Below, piece after piece: positions 23,566 through 32,907 of a stretch of DNA of 35,452 nucleotides. Every line of letters begins with the position of its first letter. Position 1 is the stretch's first letter. The position numbers and the translations under genes were made by a program. The stretch spans positions 1-35,452 of the forward strand of contig JAIEEY010000456.1 of assembly GCA_029067205.1 (NCBI GenBank). Direction: 5' to 3'. This DNA is from Lachnospiraceae bacterium. GTDB lineage: Bacteria > Bacillota > Clostridia > Lachnospirales > Lachnospiraceae. A model generated the notes under the pieces. The model worked only from the letters and a program-made list of their open reading frames with translations, was not told the DNA's origin and did not search any database.

Positions 23566-25455
23566 TCAACCGTTCCTTACTGCCTCATTTTGTAACCATG
23601 ACTGAAACATCAGAATATACCATATCTGTATCCGCCAGTTTCCATTCTCTATAAAATCTCTCCAGATGCGCTGTACCTCATCGGCATTTAATATGCCCTG
23701 CTGTCTGATCAGCCTGCTGTCCAAAAGAGCCTCCGCCCATTCCCGAAGCCCTGGTTCCCGAAGCCACTGTGTCACTGGAATGGAAAACCCTTTCTTTGGT
23801 CTGTCCATCATCTCTTTCGGAATATATTTATATAGTACATCTTTCAGAACCAGCTTCCCTTCATCCCCCTGTTTTTTGTATTCCAGGGGTATTGTCCATG
23901 CAAACTCAACAACATCCTTGTCCAGCATCGGCACCCGCGTCTCCAAGGATACCGCCATTGCGGTGCGGTCAACCTTGACCAAAATATCATCTGGATGGTA
24001 AACCTCCATATCCATCAGCATGACGATGCTTTGTGTATCTCTCAATGCCCCATAAGGATAACTGTTATGTTTGTACGGATATGTGGTCTTATCAAGCGCA
24101 ATCTGCAGATTCGTCGCCTCCTGCGCATTGGACAGTTCATACAGATGTTCTGGACTCTTAGCACCCAGAAGGTATGCTTTCGTCTGTAAGATCTGGTTCT
24201 TTTTGATCAACGGATTTCCCACTAGAAGACTGCTGGCAAACCTCCGTATCCCATACGGACAGTTCTTCATCTTTCCCCAGATTCGGTCAATGGAGGAATA
24301 GGAAGTGTATCCGCAGAACAGCTCGTCCCCCGCATCGCCGCTTAAGGATACTGTCACATGCTCACGGGTCATCTTGCTCACAAGATAAGTTGGTATCTGC
24401 GAGGAATCGGCAAACGGCTCACCAAATATCCAGGAAAGTTTCGGGATCACCGCCTTGGCATCCTCTGCTGTGATATAGAGTTCTGTATGCTCTGTGCCGA
24501 GATGCTGTGCAATTTCCTTTGCATAAACTGCCTCATTATATGCGGGATCCTCCATACCGATCGTGAAACTTTTAACTTTCCTGTCCGACTGCGCCTGCAT
24601 CAGCGCCACAATCGTGCTGCTGTCAATTCCTGCTGACAAGAACGCCCCGACTGGGACATCTGCCACCATCTGCTCTTTGATCGAAGCCTTCAGCAGCCGT
24701 TCCAGCTCATCAGCTGCCTCCTGCCTGCTCCCCTGAAACGGGTGCAGCTGGCCATGTTTCGCCACATCGCGCACAGACCAGTACGTGCTGATCTTTGGCT
24801 CCTGATAGGGCGCATCCAGCTCAAGCATACAGCCCGCATCCAGTTTGTAAATATTTTGATAAATAGAATATGGCGCCGGAATGTATCCATGTATGAAATA
24901 CAGCTGCAGCACCTTTGTGTCGATCGGATTGTGAAACCCGTCCAGCACACCGATACAACCAATATCCGAGGCAAACGCAAAATGTCCGTTTACATAGCCA
25001 TAATACAACGGTTTCTCACCGATCCTGTCCCGAATGAGTGTCAATTTTCCTGTCTGCCTGTCAAAAAGCGCAATGGCAAACATTCCTTTGCAGTGCTTGA
25101 TTGTCTCTGCCACACCGTACGCTTCAATCGCCTCGAGCAGCACTTCCGTGTCAGAAGTCCCCCGAAACGCTGCCACTTTCTTTTCTTTCAAGAGTTTGTC
25201 CCGCAGCCTGCGGTAATTATAGATTTCTCCGTTGAACACACACACATATCTGCCAGACGCCGAGTGCATCGGCTGCGCACCGTTTTGTGACAGATCTACG
25301 ATGGAAAGCCTGCGATGCCCTAGCACTACATTTGCATCTTCGCTCGCCCAGATATCCCCCGCATCCGGCCCCCTGTGGTACATCCGTTTGTTCATCTTTT
25401 CAATATTTTCTCTCCAATTTAAAGGATTGCCGCAAAAACCTGCTATTCCACACAT
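23566..25455 (-). CDS. asnB: Glutamine-hydrolysing asparagine synthetase AsnB-type
   Basis: A 629-residue two-domain enzyme. The glutaminase domain starts with the nucleophile Cys2 (MCGIAGFCG) and has YHRGPDAG, LGHRRLSIVD, FNGEIYN and GTSDTEVLL. The synthetase domain has the ATP-binding FLSAGIDSST (272-281), EPFADSSQIPTYL and LSGDAGDELF (371-380). It converts Asp, ATP and Gln to Asn, Glu and AMP, or uses a carboxylated sugar as acceptor. Relatives in capsule loci amidate uronic acids, which fits its place as first gene of this glycan operon. An extended -10 element lies upstream, and GAGG before the ATG serves as ribosome site. Confidence 0.93.
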   Translation of the reverse strand: MCGIAGFCGNPLNWRENIEKMNKRMYHRGPDAGDIWASEDANVVLGHRRLSIVDLSQNGAQPMHSASGRYVCVFNGEIYNYRRLRDKLLKEKKVAAFRGTSDTEVLLEAIEAYGVAETIKHCKGMFAIALFDRQTGKLTLIRDRIGEKPLYYGYVNGHFAFASDIGCIGVLDGFHNPIDTKVLQLYFIHGYIPAPYSIYQNIYKLDAGCMLELDAPYQEPKISTYWSVRDVAKHGQLHPFQGSRQEAADELERLLKASIKEQMVADVPVGAFLSAGIDSSTIVALMQAQSDRKVKSFTIGMEDPAYNEAVYAKEIAQHLGTEHTELYITAEDAKAVIPKLSWIFGEPFADSSQIPTYLVSKMTREHVTVSLSGDAGDELFCGYTSYSSIDRIWGKMKNCPYGIRRFASSLLVGNPLIKKNQILQTKAYLLGAKSPEHLYELSNAQEATNLQIALDKTTYPYKHNSYPYGALRDTQSIVMLMDMEVYHPDDILVKVDRTAMAVSLETRVPMLDKDVVEFAWTIPLEYKKQGDEGKLVLKDVLYKYIPKEMMDRPKKGFSIPVTQWLREPGLREWAEALLDSRLIRQQGILNADEVQRIWRDFIENGNWRIQIWYILMFQSWLQNEAVRNG

Positions 25456-25492
25456 CGTCCCAACCTCGTTCCACTAAATCATTTCTTTACAG

Positions 25493-25501
25493 ATAATACC
25501 A
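25493..25501 (-). promoter_or_regulatory. Extended -10 element, likely promoter of the asnB-led operon
   Basis: On the minus strand TGG (25501-25499) directly precedes TATTAT (25498-25493), an extended -10 pattern. It would start transcription near 25486, about 30 nt before the asnB ATG. No convincing -35 box is seen 17 nt upstream, which extended -10 promoters can tolerate. This would be the main promoter of a 24-kb locus; others inside it are not excluded. Confidence 0.4.
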
Positions 25502-25589
25502 CAATTTTCTACCAATTCCTAGTATATGCAGGAAAAAATAGTGTATTCCCCAGCAAAAGTACATTATATTTTTTTCAAATGTATAAACA

Positions 25590-25618
25590 TTGACATCAAT
25601 TTCCATGGTTGATAAAAT
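25590..25618 (+). promoter_or_regulatory. Sigma-A promoter of the hybrid kinase gene
   Basis: TTGACA (25590-25595) and TAAAAT (25613-25618) are separated by exactly 17 bp, near consensus for the housekeeping sigma factor. Transcription would begin around 25625, giving a leader of about 60 nt before the GGGAGG ribosome site and ATG. It points away from the asnB promoter, so the two transcripts diverge. Confidence 0.72.
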
Positions 25619-25684
25619 ATAAGTTAAAATAAAGAAACTTGAACACACGAAATCAAGCTTACTGAATCCATGGGAGGATTTCAT

Positions 25685-28600
25685 ATGTATCATTGTCATA
25701 TAAACTTCTTTTTTCTAGGCAGTCAGCGCAGGCTATTCCAACTGATCGAGAATATGCCTCCGCTTGAACACTTTACACATGAATACTTTGAGAGCAGAAT
25801 GCCTTATGATACAATGGTCTCAAAAGCTGATGTCGTCATAGCAGATCTGTCTGACATGGATGCTGCTGCGACATTGCAGATATTGCTTTCGGACAAAAGG
25901 ACTGATGCAGAACTGATCGTGCTCACAGAAAAGGAACAGTTTTCTGTCCTGACCAGTCTGCCGGGCTGTCTGTCCGCAATTTATGATATCTGGACGCTTC
26001 CGCTTTCTGATGAGGAATTACAATTTCATTTTTCCAAGTGGCAGAAGCATTATAAAATACGCAAGGACTTCTGGCAGACGAACCAGTATCTCGAAGCCAC
26101 CATCAACAGTGTGCCTAACCTGATCTGGTATAAGACCAAAGACGGCATTCACGAAAAGGTCAATGACAGCTTCTGCAGCACTGTCAATAAGACCAAAACC
26201 CAGGTAGAAGGCAGGGGACACGCCTACATCTGGGATGTCGAGCATGATGATCCAGCCTGTATCGAATCAGAGCGCGAAGTCATGAGCCAGAGAAAAACCT
26301 GCATCTCTGAGGAGACCATCCAGACCAAAGACGGAACAAGACTGCTCACTACATACAAATCCCCACTGTATGACCTGGATGGAAGCGTCATGGGCACAGT
26401 GGGCGTCGGCATCGACATTACACTCGAAAAAGAATACAAACAACAGCTCATCTCCAAGACAAAGATTCTGGAAACGTTGTTTACCACAATGGACTGCGGC
26501 GTCCTGTGCCACACTGTCGACGGATCAAAAATCATCAGTGTAAACGCCGCCGCTCTCAAAATTCTGGGCTATGAATCGCAGGAGGATCTTGTGGAATCCG
26601 GATTTGACATGATCGCATCATCGGTCGTGGAAGAGGATCGGTCAACCCTTCGCAAGAGTATTCTATCCCTGCAGAATGAGGGCGACAGCGTCAATGTCGC
26701 ATACCGCGTGCGGCATGACAATGGCGATCTGCTGCACATCATGGGTAATATCAAACTGATGGAGGAAAATGGAGAATTGTTCTACCAGCGCTTCCTTCTG
26801 GACTGCACTACACAGCGGCTTCGCGAAGAAGCAGAGCGCAAGGAAAACGAAAGGCTCCAGATGGAACTCATTCAGGCACTGAGTATCGACTACAATCTCG
26901 TATGCTTTTTTGACATGGATACCGGAAAGGGACGTGCCCTTCGAATGAGCCAATGTAAATATCACGTGTTGGATAAACTTTTTGCAGGGGAATTGTCCCT
27001 GGAGGAAAATCTTGGACATTATATAGACAGGTGCGTCTATGCAGAGGACAAGGAGATAATGCGTCAGGCCATCTCTCACGAAAGCCTGATGCAGAGGCTC
27101 GCCGAAAAGAAAATGTACACTGTCAATTACCGCGCCCTCTGCCATGGAGAAATACGCTATTTCCAGATGAAGGCAGTCTGCACAGGAGACTGGAGCGATC
27201 ACTGCGGAATCGTCCTTGGTTTCCACAGTATCGACGAAGAAACCCGCATTGAGATGGAGAAAAATACCATTCTGGAAGATGCACTGGCGCAGGCAAACCG
27301 CGCCAACAAGGCAAAAAGTGTATTTCTTTCCAATATGTCGCATGACATCCGCACCCCGATGAATGCCATCATCGGCTTCACGACGCTGGCGCTCAGCCGC
27401 CTTGATCACACAGAACAGGTTGAGGGTTATCTCAAGAAGATCATGACCTCCGGAAACCATCTGTTGAACCTGATCAACAATGTCCTCGACATGAGCCATA
27501 TTGAAAGCGGCAAGATGCAGCTGTCAGAGCAGCTCTGCAGTCTGCCGGAAATCCTGCATGGGCTGCGCAATATCATACAGGCAGACATTCATTCCAAGCA
27601 GCTTGAACTGTATATGGACGCCATCGATGTGCAGAACGAAAATATCTATTGTGACAGACTGCGTCTGAACCAGGTGCTGTTAAACCTGCTGAATAACGCT
27701 ATAAAATACACGACTGCCGGAGGGATTGTCAGCATCAAGGTCACAGAGAAAGCTGTAGCGCAACAAGGATATGCTGTATATGAATTTCAGGTCAAGGATA
27801 CAGGCATTGGTATGAGCGAGGAATTTGTCTCCCACATTTTTGAGCCGTTTGAGCGTGAGCGCAACTCCACCATCAGCGGTATACAGGGAACTGGTCTCGG
27901 TATGGCAATCACCAAAAATATTGTGACAATGATGAATGGTACAATCAGCGTGACCAGCAAGCAAAATGTCGGCTCAGAATTTATTGTCTCCTTCACCTTC
28001 CGTGTCAGTTCGGAAGTCAAGGAATCACCTCTGATTCCAGAATTGCAGGGATGCCGCGCTCTTGTGGTGGACGACGACTTTAACACCTGCGACAGCGTTT
28101 CCTATATGCTGCAGCAGATCGGAATGCGTGCAGAATGGACCTTGTCAGGAAAAGAAGCTGTCCTTCGCACCCATCAGGCCGTCACCCGCAAAGACTGCTA
28201 CGCCGTATACATTATCGACTGGCTGCTTCCTGACATGAATGGTGTCGAAGTCGCACGCCGCATTCAAAAGGAAACTGGCGGAAATGTGCCGATCATTGTG
28301 CTGACCGCATACAACTGGGAAGATATCGAGGAAGAGGCAAAGGAAGCCGGTGTTACGGCATTCTGCAGCAAGCCGCTATTCCTGTCTGAGCTGAGAGAAT
28401 GTCTGCATTCTGTCACAAGCACTGGAAAGGAACAGAAATCAGATGGTCTTATCGAATCTGCGCCATTTCACTCAGAACACCTTTTGCTTGTGGAAGACAA
28501 TGAACTGAACCAGGAAATCGCAGCAGAAATCTTGCAGGAAGCTGGATTTTCAGTGGATCTAGCCAGCAATGGACAGTTAGCCGTTGAGAAGCTGAAAGCT

Positions 28601-28849
28601 TCCAAGCCAGGGTATTACCAGATCATACTGATGGATGTACAGATGCCTGTCATGAATGGCTATGAGGCAACCCAGGCAATCCGCAAGCTTGAGGATCCAC
28701 AGCTCTCATCGATCCCAATCCTCGCAATGACTGCCAACGCCTTTGAGGAGGACAAACAAGAAGCCCTGCGAAGCGGCATGAATGGCCACATCGCCAAGCC
28801 GATTAATATTGATAATCTGATGACCACTTTAAAAACTATCCTAAAATAA
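25685..28849 (+). CDS. Cytoplasmic hybrid histidine kinase with PAS domains and two receivers
   Basis: A 1054-residue protein with no signal peptide or membrane helix. In order it has: a receiver-like N-terminal domain (about 1-120) with KADVVIADLSDMDA but no clear receiver acidic triad; a PAS domain (about 135-250) ending GTVGVGIDIT; a second PAS (about 265-380); a poorly defined sensor segment (about 390-520); HisKA with FLSNMSHDIRTPMNAIIGF (His553); HATPase with QVLLNLLNNAIKY, VKDTGIGM and GTGLGMAI; receiver 1 (VVDDD, phospho-Asp845 in IIDWLLPDMNG, Lys in FCSKPL); and receiver 2 (LLVEDNELNQ, Asp984 in LMDVQMPVMNG, Lys in IAKPI). No DNA-binding domain is present, so output must pass to another protein. 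ATG at 25685 has GGGAGG 8 nt upstream. Whether it controls the adjacent glycan operon is only a guess from position. Confidence 0.92.
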   Translation: MYHCHINFFFLGSQRRLFQLIENMPPLEHFTHEYFESRMPYDTMVSKADVVIADLSDMDAAATLQILLSDKRTDAELIVLTEKEQFSVLTSLPGCLSAIYDIWTLPLSDEELQFHFSKWQKHYKIRKDFWQTNQYLEATINSVPNLIWYKTKDGIHEKVNDSFCSTVNKTKTQVEGRGHAYIWDVEHDDPACIESEREVMSQRKTCISEETIQTKDGTRLLTTYKSPLYDLDGSVMGTVGVGIDITLEKEYKQQLISKTKILETLFTTMDCGVLCHTVDGSKIISVNAAALKILGYESQEDLVESGFDMIASSVVEEDRSTLRKSILSLQNEGDSVNVAYRVRHDNGDLLHIMGNIKLMEENGELFYQRFLLDCTTQRLREEAERKENERLQMELIQALSIDYNLVCFFDMDTGKGRALRMSQCKYHVLDKLFAGELSLEENLGHYIDRCVYAEDKEIMRQAISHESLMQRLAEKKMYTVNYRALCHGEIRYFQMKAVCTGDWSDHCGIVLGFHSIDEETRIEMEKNTILEDALAQANRANKAKSVFLSNMSHDIRTPMNAIIGFTTLALSRLDHTEQVEGYLKKIMTSGNHLLNLINNVLDMSHIESGKMQLSEQLCSLPEILHGLRNIIQADIHSKQLELYMDAIDVQNENIYCDRLRLNQVLLNLLNNAIKYTTAGGIVSIKVTEKAVAQQGYAVYEFQVKDTGIGMSEEFVSHIFEPFERERNSTISGIQGTGLGMAITKNIVTMMNGTISVTSKQNVGSEFIVSFTFRVSSEVKESPLIPELQGCRALVVDDDFNTCDSVSYMLQQIGMRAEWTLSGKEAVLRTHQAVTRKDCYAVYIIDWLLPDMNGVEVARRIQKETGGNVPIIVLTAYNWEDIEEEAKEAGVTAFCSKPLFLSELRECLHSVTSTGKEQKSDGLIESAPFHSEHLLLVEDNELNQEIAAEILQEAGFSVDLASNGQLAVEKLKASKPGYYQIILMDVQMPVMNGYEATQAIRKLEDPQLSSIPILAMTANAFEEDKQEALRSGMNGHIAKPINIDNLMTTLKTILK

Positions 28850-28876
28850 AAAGGCGCATCAGCGCCTTTTTATTTT
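28843..28876. terminator. Bidirectional terminator shared by convergent genes
   Basis: AAAATAAAAAGGCGC (28843-28857) and GCGCCTTTTTATTTT (28862-28876) are perfect 15-bp inverted copies around the loop ATCA. Read either way, a G+C-rich stem is followed by a T-rich tract, so it can end both the kinase transcript and the GLUG-protein transcript. The TAA stops of both genes (28847-28849 and 28872-28870) lie within the arms, a very compact arrangement. Confidence 0.93.
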
Positions 28877-31800
28877 TCCTCTACTTTCTTCTGACGTTTC
28901 TGCTTTCTACGTTCCCTGCCTTTCTTGATCATGACAATCAGCAGAATCAGGACCACTGCTGCTGCCACTGTACAGAGAATGATCATAACCAGATTAAATG
29001 TATTCTCCACCACGCAGAAATACTGATGCGTACCAGTCATATCAACCTGCAGGTACTGACCTCTGCCCTTGCTTTCGATCTCTGTCCATGCACCGTCCTT
29101 GTATCCATAGACAACCGCATCCTCATAGGGATTCAAGATTCTCAATGAGAAAATATCCGTCTCTTTGATACCGCCATTTTCCAATGTCACCTCGTAGACT
29201 ACATTCTGCTTCTCAGCGGCCTCCTCTGGCGGAGCCATATCACTGATTCGGGCATATAATACGGTATCCTCTGTAAAGATGTCCTCAACCAAAGCATATG
29301 GTCTCTGCCACTGACCTTCCTCTGCGCTGTCCTCTTCTTTGTTACTCTGTACTACGGTTACATTGTCCTTGTATTCCGCCTCGACCACCATGGTTCCGCT
29401 CATTGTCATATCCGACACGTCGGGCCATTCCCCATAGAATCCCTCTTTGCCGGGAATCTGCGGAAAGTTCAATTGATCAAGCTTCTTACCATATTCCACT
29501 TCCTCAGAACCAAGGTATGTATCTTCTATCTTATAAATAACTTTAAGATGCCAGAACTGTGCGGGAAGCTGCTCCACTGCCAGCAAATCCTGGTAGCTGA
29601 TTGGTTCCGCTACTCCCATATAGCTGATATTGTCAATACCATGAATGTTCTCGCCCACATAGTAGTTACCGCTGACCTTTGGCTCATCTGTCTCTTCAGA
29701 TTCATCATCAATACCTGTACTAACCTTGTCATATTCGGAGATCTGACCTGCGATTGCGCCCACCCTGCCGTTTTCAGAATGTACATCCGCCATGGAATAG
29801 CAGTTCTTCAAAGTATCCGCATATCCAGCTATACCGCCCACATTTCTGCTGCCTGCGACAGAACACAGTGCATAACACTGCTCAATTATCGTATGGGACT
29901 CACCGCAGATGCCGCCCACGTAGTCTCCCTCGGTGCTTTCCACACTTCCATAACTCTCCGAACCAACGATAATACCGTGATCCATGTATCCGCAGATACC
30001 GCCCGCACCATTTTTCTTAGCAGTAATATACCCTTCATTTACGCTGTCCGCAACAAGGCATTTCAAAAGGAAACGTCTGCCCAGTTCATACTCAATCGAA
30101 CCGACTGCGCTGTCATCCAGATCTTCGTCATCAATTGACATGGAACCGACTATACCGCCTACATTGATATCCCCCTTTATCACGCCTTTGTTGCTGCAGG
30201 ACTCTGTCCTTCCTGTTGTTATGGTATCGATGTCTTCATCGCCAACATCATTATAAAACGCTGCAAGCTCCATCTTCTGTGCATCAGATAACCTGTCGGC
30301 AAGAAGGTTGAATATCACGTTGATCTGGTCATTTACTGCCCTCAGATCTGCATTTACCACATCAGAATATCTTGAAGCATCCTCGCCCAACAATTTCATA
30401 TTGTCGCTGATTGCCTGAAGATGATTGCGGAGATTGATTCTGTTGTAGTCATACTCTGTGCCAAGCTTGGTAAACGTGATATCAGGCTGGTCGTTCATGT
30501 AATTGACAATATCTTTTGTCCGACTTGTCGCAGACTTTATAGAATCGAGTGCACGCTTCAAATGATCCGACATATCACCGAGATCATTGTTTACTGCCTT
30601 AAGAGCATCTGATGCCTGCTTTCCGTAGATATCTGCCAGAATCTCTATATTCTCGATTATGGTGCTGATGGCAGACAGCATTTTCTGCAGCTCCGAAGCA
30701 TTTACCCCATTGTTGTCATTAATTTTATCAATTGTATCCTGCACTTCGCGGATCGCATTCTCAATCTCTGACTTTGCGCTGTCTACAACGCTCGATGTTG
30801 TCGTCATCTTTTTGAACTGGATCGATGCATTGTATTCCTCATCACCAGATACTTGGAAGGAGTAGGAATTTCCGCTGTCTGGAGATTTCCTTGAACCATC
30901 TATCGTCACATAGTCCACGGTATATCCTCCTGACGGCTCCACCGTAATCGTTACCGTATTATTAGTGTTATTGTAAGAATAACTTGCATTTCCCGACAGA
31001 TTGGAAGTGATCTTCACAGAAGAATTTGCTCTTGGACTAAGAACACCCTTTTGATCTGTCTTGCTGTCGTTCTGGATGCTCTCCTCTCCATCTCCAGCTG
31101 CACCGCTCAGAAAAGATGCACTAGTGGGTTCTGTCTCTTCAGTCTCATCATCTATTTCTGTTTCTATCTCAGTCTCATTATCTGTTTCCGCTTCTATCTC
31201 AGTCTTATCGTCCGTCTCCATCTCCACATCTGTCACGACTGCATTCTCTATTGCATCAAAGCTTATTGTATCGATATCAAGACTTGTAACCATTATTCCA
31301 TTATCTGGTTCGAAATATGCCTCAACCCGCACATTTTCCGCCGGCATTGTAAAAGTAAATGGTGAACTTGCTGATGTTGTTACTTTTTCCCCATTTGTAA
31401 CCTTTACGACATCAATTTGCGATAAACGATACGCATTCGATGAACCACTGACTGTATCCGTTTCAGCCGTAATCGTAACCTGCTCCCCTGCCTCAGGATT
31501 ATACAAATCAGAAGTGATGTTTCCGCCAACTGTATGTAGAAGTGTAATTCTCTTATTTTTTGACACATCATACGATCCGCTGCCAACATCGGTTATCTTC
31601 CCCATGTCATCCGAAATCCTTTTCAAAGACTCAACGGCATTGTTAAAGCTGTTCTCTGCTGTCTCAAAGTTATTCAGCACCCCTGGTGTCATTTCCAGAA
31701 CATAGTCAAAACGGTTTGTCATGGACTGCACCTGGTCAAGATTGTCGTCCACAAAATCACCAATCTGATTGGCAAGTGCATCTGCAGCATCCACTGCACC

Positions 31801-32907
31801 GTCACTGTATGATGTAATTGCATCAAAATCCCGCTTCACACCATTCTTTGCTGCCTGCATATCATTGAGTGTCTTGTCAATCAGCTTATGCAGCCTATCG
31901 ACGGCAGCCCTGACCGACTCTGCCTCATTGATCTCAATAAAGGGCTCCATCTGTCCTACTATACCACCAATGTCCTTGCGTCCATACACTGTGCCATTAT
32001 TAGTACTAAGTGATACGATACCAGACTGACGTCCTGCAATACCACCAATATTATACCCTGTATGTTCATAACCGACCGTTCCCGAGTTGGTACATCTTAT
32101 GATCACACCATTCGAAAATCCCGCAATGCCACCTGTGTCAACGCCGCTGTACAGCTCACTGTCCTCATCATCTGTAAGGCTTTCGAGGATTCCCATACCG
32201 CTGCCCATCTCGTCATCCTCCTCAACCCATGCACTGTTATCATTAATCCCAGCACGGTTTGAGCAGTAATTTAAAGTACCATGGTTGATTCCGACAATTC
32301 CCCCTGTCGAGTAATAACCTGTAACTCTTCCCTTTACAGCACATCCGGTTATAATTCCAATATCCCCGTTAATTCCTGCAATGCCGCCGACTGTGTCGCG
32401 GCCGCTCACAGTTCCCTGAAAGGTACAGTTTTTAATCGTACCATAGTTTACACCACAGAGACTCCCGATACATTCCTTTTGGTTTTCGGACTCAATAGTT
32501 CCCTTCAAAGTCAGGTTCTGTATTACCCCCTGACTTTCCACATAGCGGAATAATCCCACAACATATCCGTCACCCACATAATCAAAGCCGGAAATCGTGT
32601 GCCCCACACCGTCAAATATTCCATTAAATACAGGAACTACACGGATTTCTGTGCCTGTAAGGTCGATATCTGCTTTCAGACTTACGTATTTATTTTCTGA
32701 CCAGGAGTCCATATAACATTTCGATGCAAAGTCAGCAAATTGTTCTGCCGTGCTGATGTCAATCCGCTCATATTTGATCTCGTCTTCTGCTGAAGCAGTT
32801 TCGGTTTTCTTTGTCTCCTCCGCGCGGATATCCTGCACTGGAAGCATGCCAAAAACCAGTACTGTAGTCAGTGTTAATGCAAACAATTTTTTATGTAATC
32901 TATGCAT
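28870..32907 (-). CDS. Large membrane-anchored GLUG-repeat/coiled-coil surface protein
   Basis: About 1345 residues. A signal peptide (about 1-29, ending near DIRAEE) is followed by GLUG-type repeats (about 105-325: VGGIAGIN, TGGIVGIN, TGGIAGFSNG, IGGIAGRQSG). A helical coiled-coil stretch (about 330-447) and a beta domain (about 450-535, with AGEQVTITAETD and FTMPAENVRVEAYF) come next. An acidic Thr/Glu linker (about 560-597), a second beta domain (about 630-702) and a second coiled coil (about 708-890) follow. More GLUG repeats (about 905-1060), a late beta segment, one membrane helix (about 1304-1328) and a very basic cytoplasmic tail complete it. The tail is therefore inside and the rest outside. 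I prefer ATG at 32907, with GAAGG 8 nt upstream, over the GTG at 32916. It overlaps the MMPL gene by 8 nt. Function is unknown; a transporter partner or surface scaffold is likely from context. Confidence 0.85.
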   Translation of the reverse strand: MHRLHKKLFALTLTTVLVFGMLPVQDIRAEETKKTETASAEDEIKYERIDISTAEQFADFASKCYMDSWSENKYVSLKADIDLTGTEIRVVPVFNGIFDGVGHTISGFDYVGDGYVVGLFRYVESQGVIQNLTLKGTIESENQKECIGSLCGVNYGTIKNCTFQGTVSGRDTVGGIAGINGDIGIITGCAVKGRVTGYYSTGGIVGINHGTLNYCSNRAGINDNSAWVEEDDEMGSGMGILESLTDDEDSELYSGVDTGGIAGFSNGVIIRCTNSGTVGYEHTGYNIGGIAGRQSGIVSLSTNNGTVYGRKDIGGIVGQMEPFIEINEAESVRAAVDRLHKLIDKTLNDMQAAKNGVKRDFDAITSYSDGAVDAADALANQIGDFVDDNLDQVQSMTNRFDYVLEMTPGVLNNFETAENSFNNAVESLKRISDDMGKITDVGSGSYDVSKNKRITLLHTVGGNITSDLYNPEAGEQVTITAETDTVSGSSNAYRLSQIDVVKVTNGEKVTTSASSPFTFTMPAENVRVEAYFEPDNGIMVTSLDIDTISFDAIENAVVTDVEMETDDKTEIEAETDNETEIETEIDDETEETEPTSASFLSGAAGDGEESIQNDSKTDQKGVLSPRANSSVKITSNLSGNASYSYNNTNNTVTITVEPSGGYTVDYVTIDGSRKSPDSGNSYSFQVSGDEEYNASIQFKKMTTTSSVVDSAKSEIENAIREVQDTIDKINDNNGVNASELQKMLSAISTIIENIEILADIYGKQASDALKAVNNDLGDMSDHLKRALDSIKSATSRTKDIVNYMNDQPDITFTKLGTEYDYNRINLRNHLQAISDNMKLLGEDASRYSDVVNADLRAVNDQINVIFNLLADRLSDAQKMELAAFYNDVGDEDIDTITTGRTESCSNKGVIKGDINVGGIVGSMSIDDEDLDDSAVGSIEYELGRRFLLKCLVADSVNEGYITAKKNGAGGICGYMDHGIIVGSESYGSVESTEGDYVGGICGESHTIIEQCYALCSVAGSRNVGGIAGYADTLKNCYSMADVHSENGRVGAIAGQISEYDKVSTGIDDESEETDEPKVSGNYYVGENIHGIDNISYMGVAEPISYQDLLAVEQLPAQFWHLKVIYKIEDTYLGSEEVEYGKKLDQLNFPQIPGKEGFYGEWPDVSDMTMSGTMVVEAEYKDNVTVVQSNKEEDSAEEGQWQRPYALVEDIFTEDTVLYARISDMAPPEEAAEKQNVVYEVTLENGGIKETDIFSLRILNPYEDAVVYGYKDGAWTEIESKGRGQYLQVDMTGTHQYFCVVENTFNLVMIILCTVAAAVVLILLIVMIKKGRERRKQKRQKKVEEK
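31162..31205. repeat. 30-bp-spaced direct repeats encoding the acidic linker
   Basis: TTCTATCTCAGTCT occurs at 31162-31175 and again at 31192-31205, with related, less perfect copies around them. On the coding strand they specify E-T-E-I-E repeats of the GLUG protein's Asp/Glu/Thr linker. The 30-bp period equals ten codons, so gain or loss of a unit would keep the frame and change linker length. Confidence 0.6.

Noticed and set aside
25487-25699. A 70-codon minus frame in the divergent intergenic region
   Set aside because: It covers both promoters and the start of the kinase gene, lacks a ribosome site and reads as random hydrophobic sequence.
26663-27499. A 278-codon minus frame inside the kinase gene
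   Set aside because: It is a shadow of conserved kinase codons on the other strand; the plus-strand protein has clear domains throughout.
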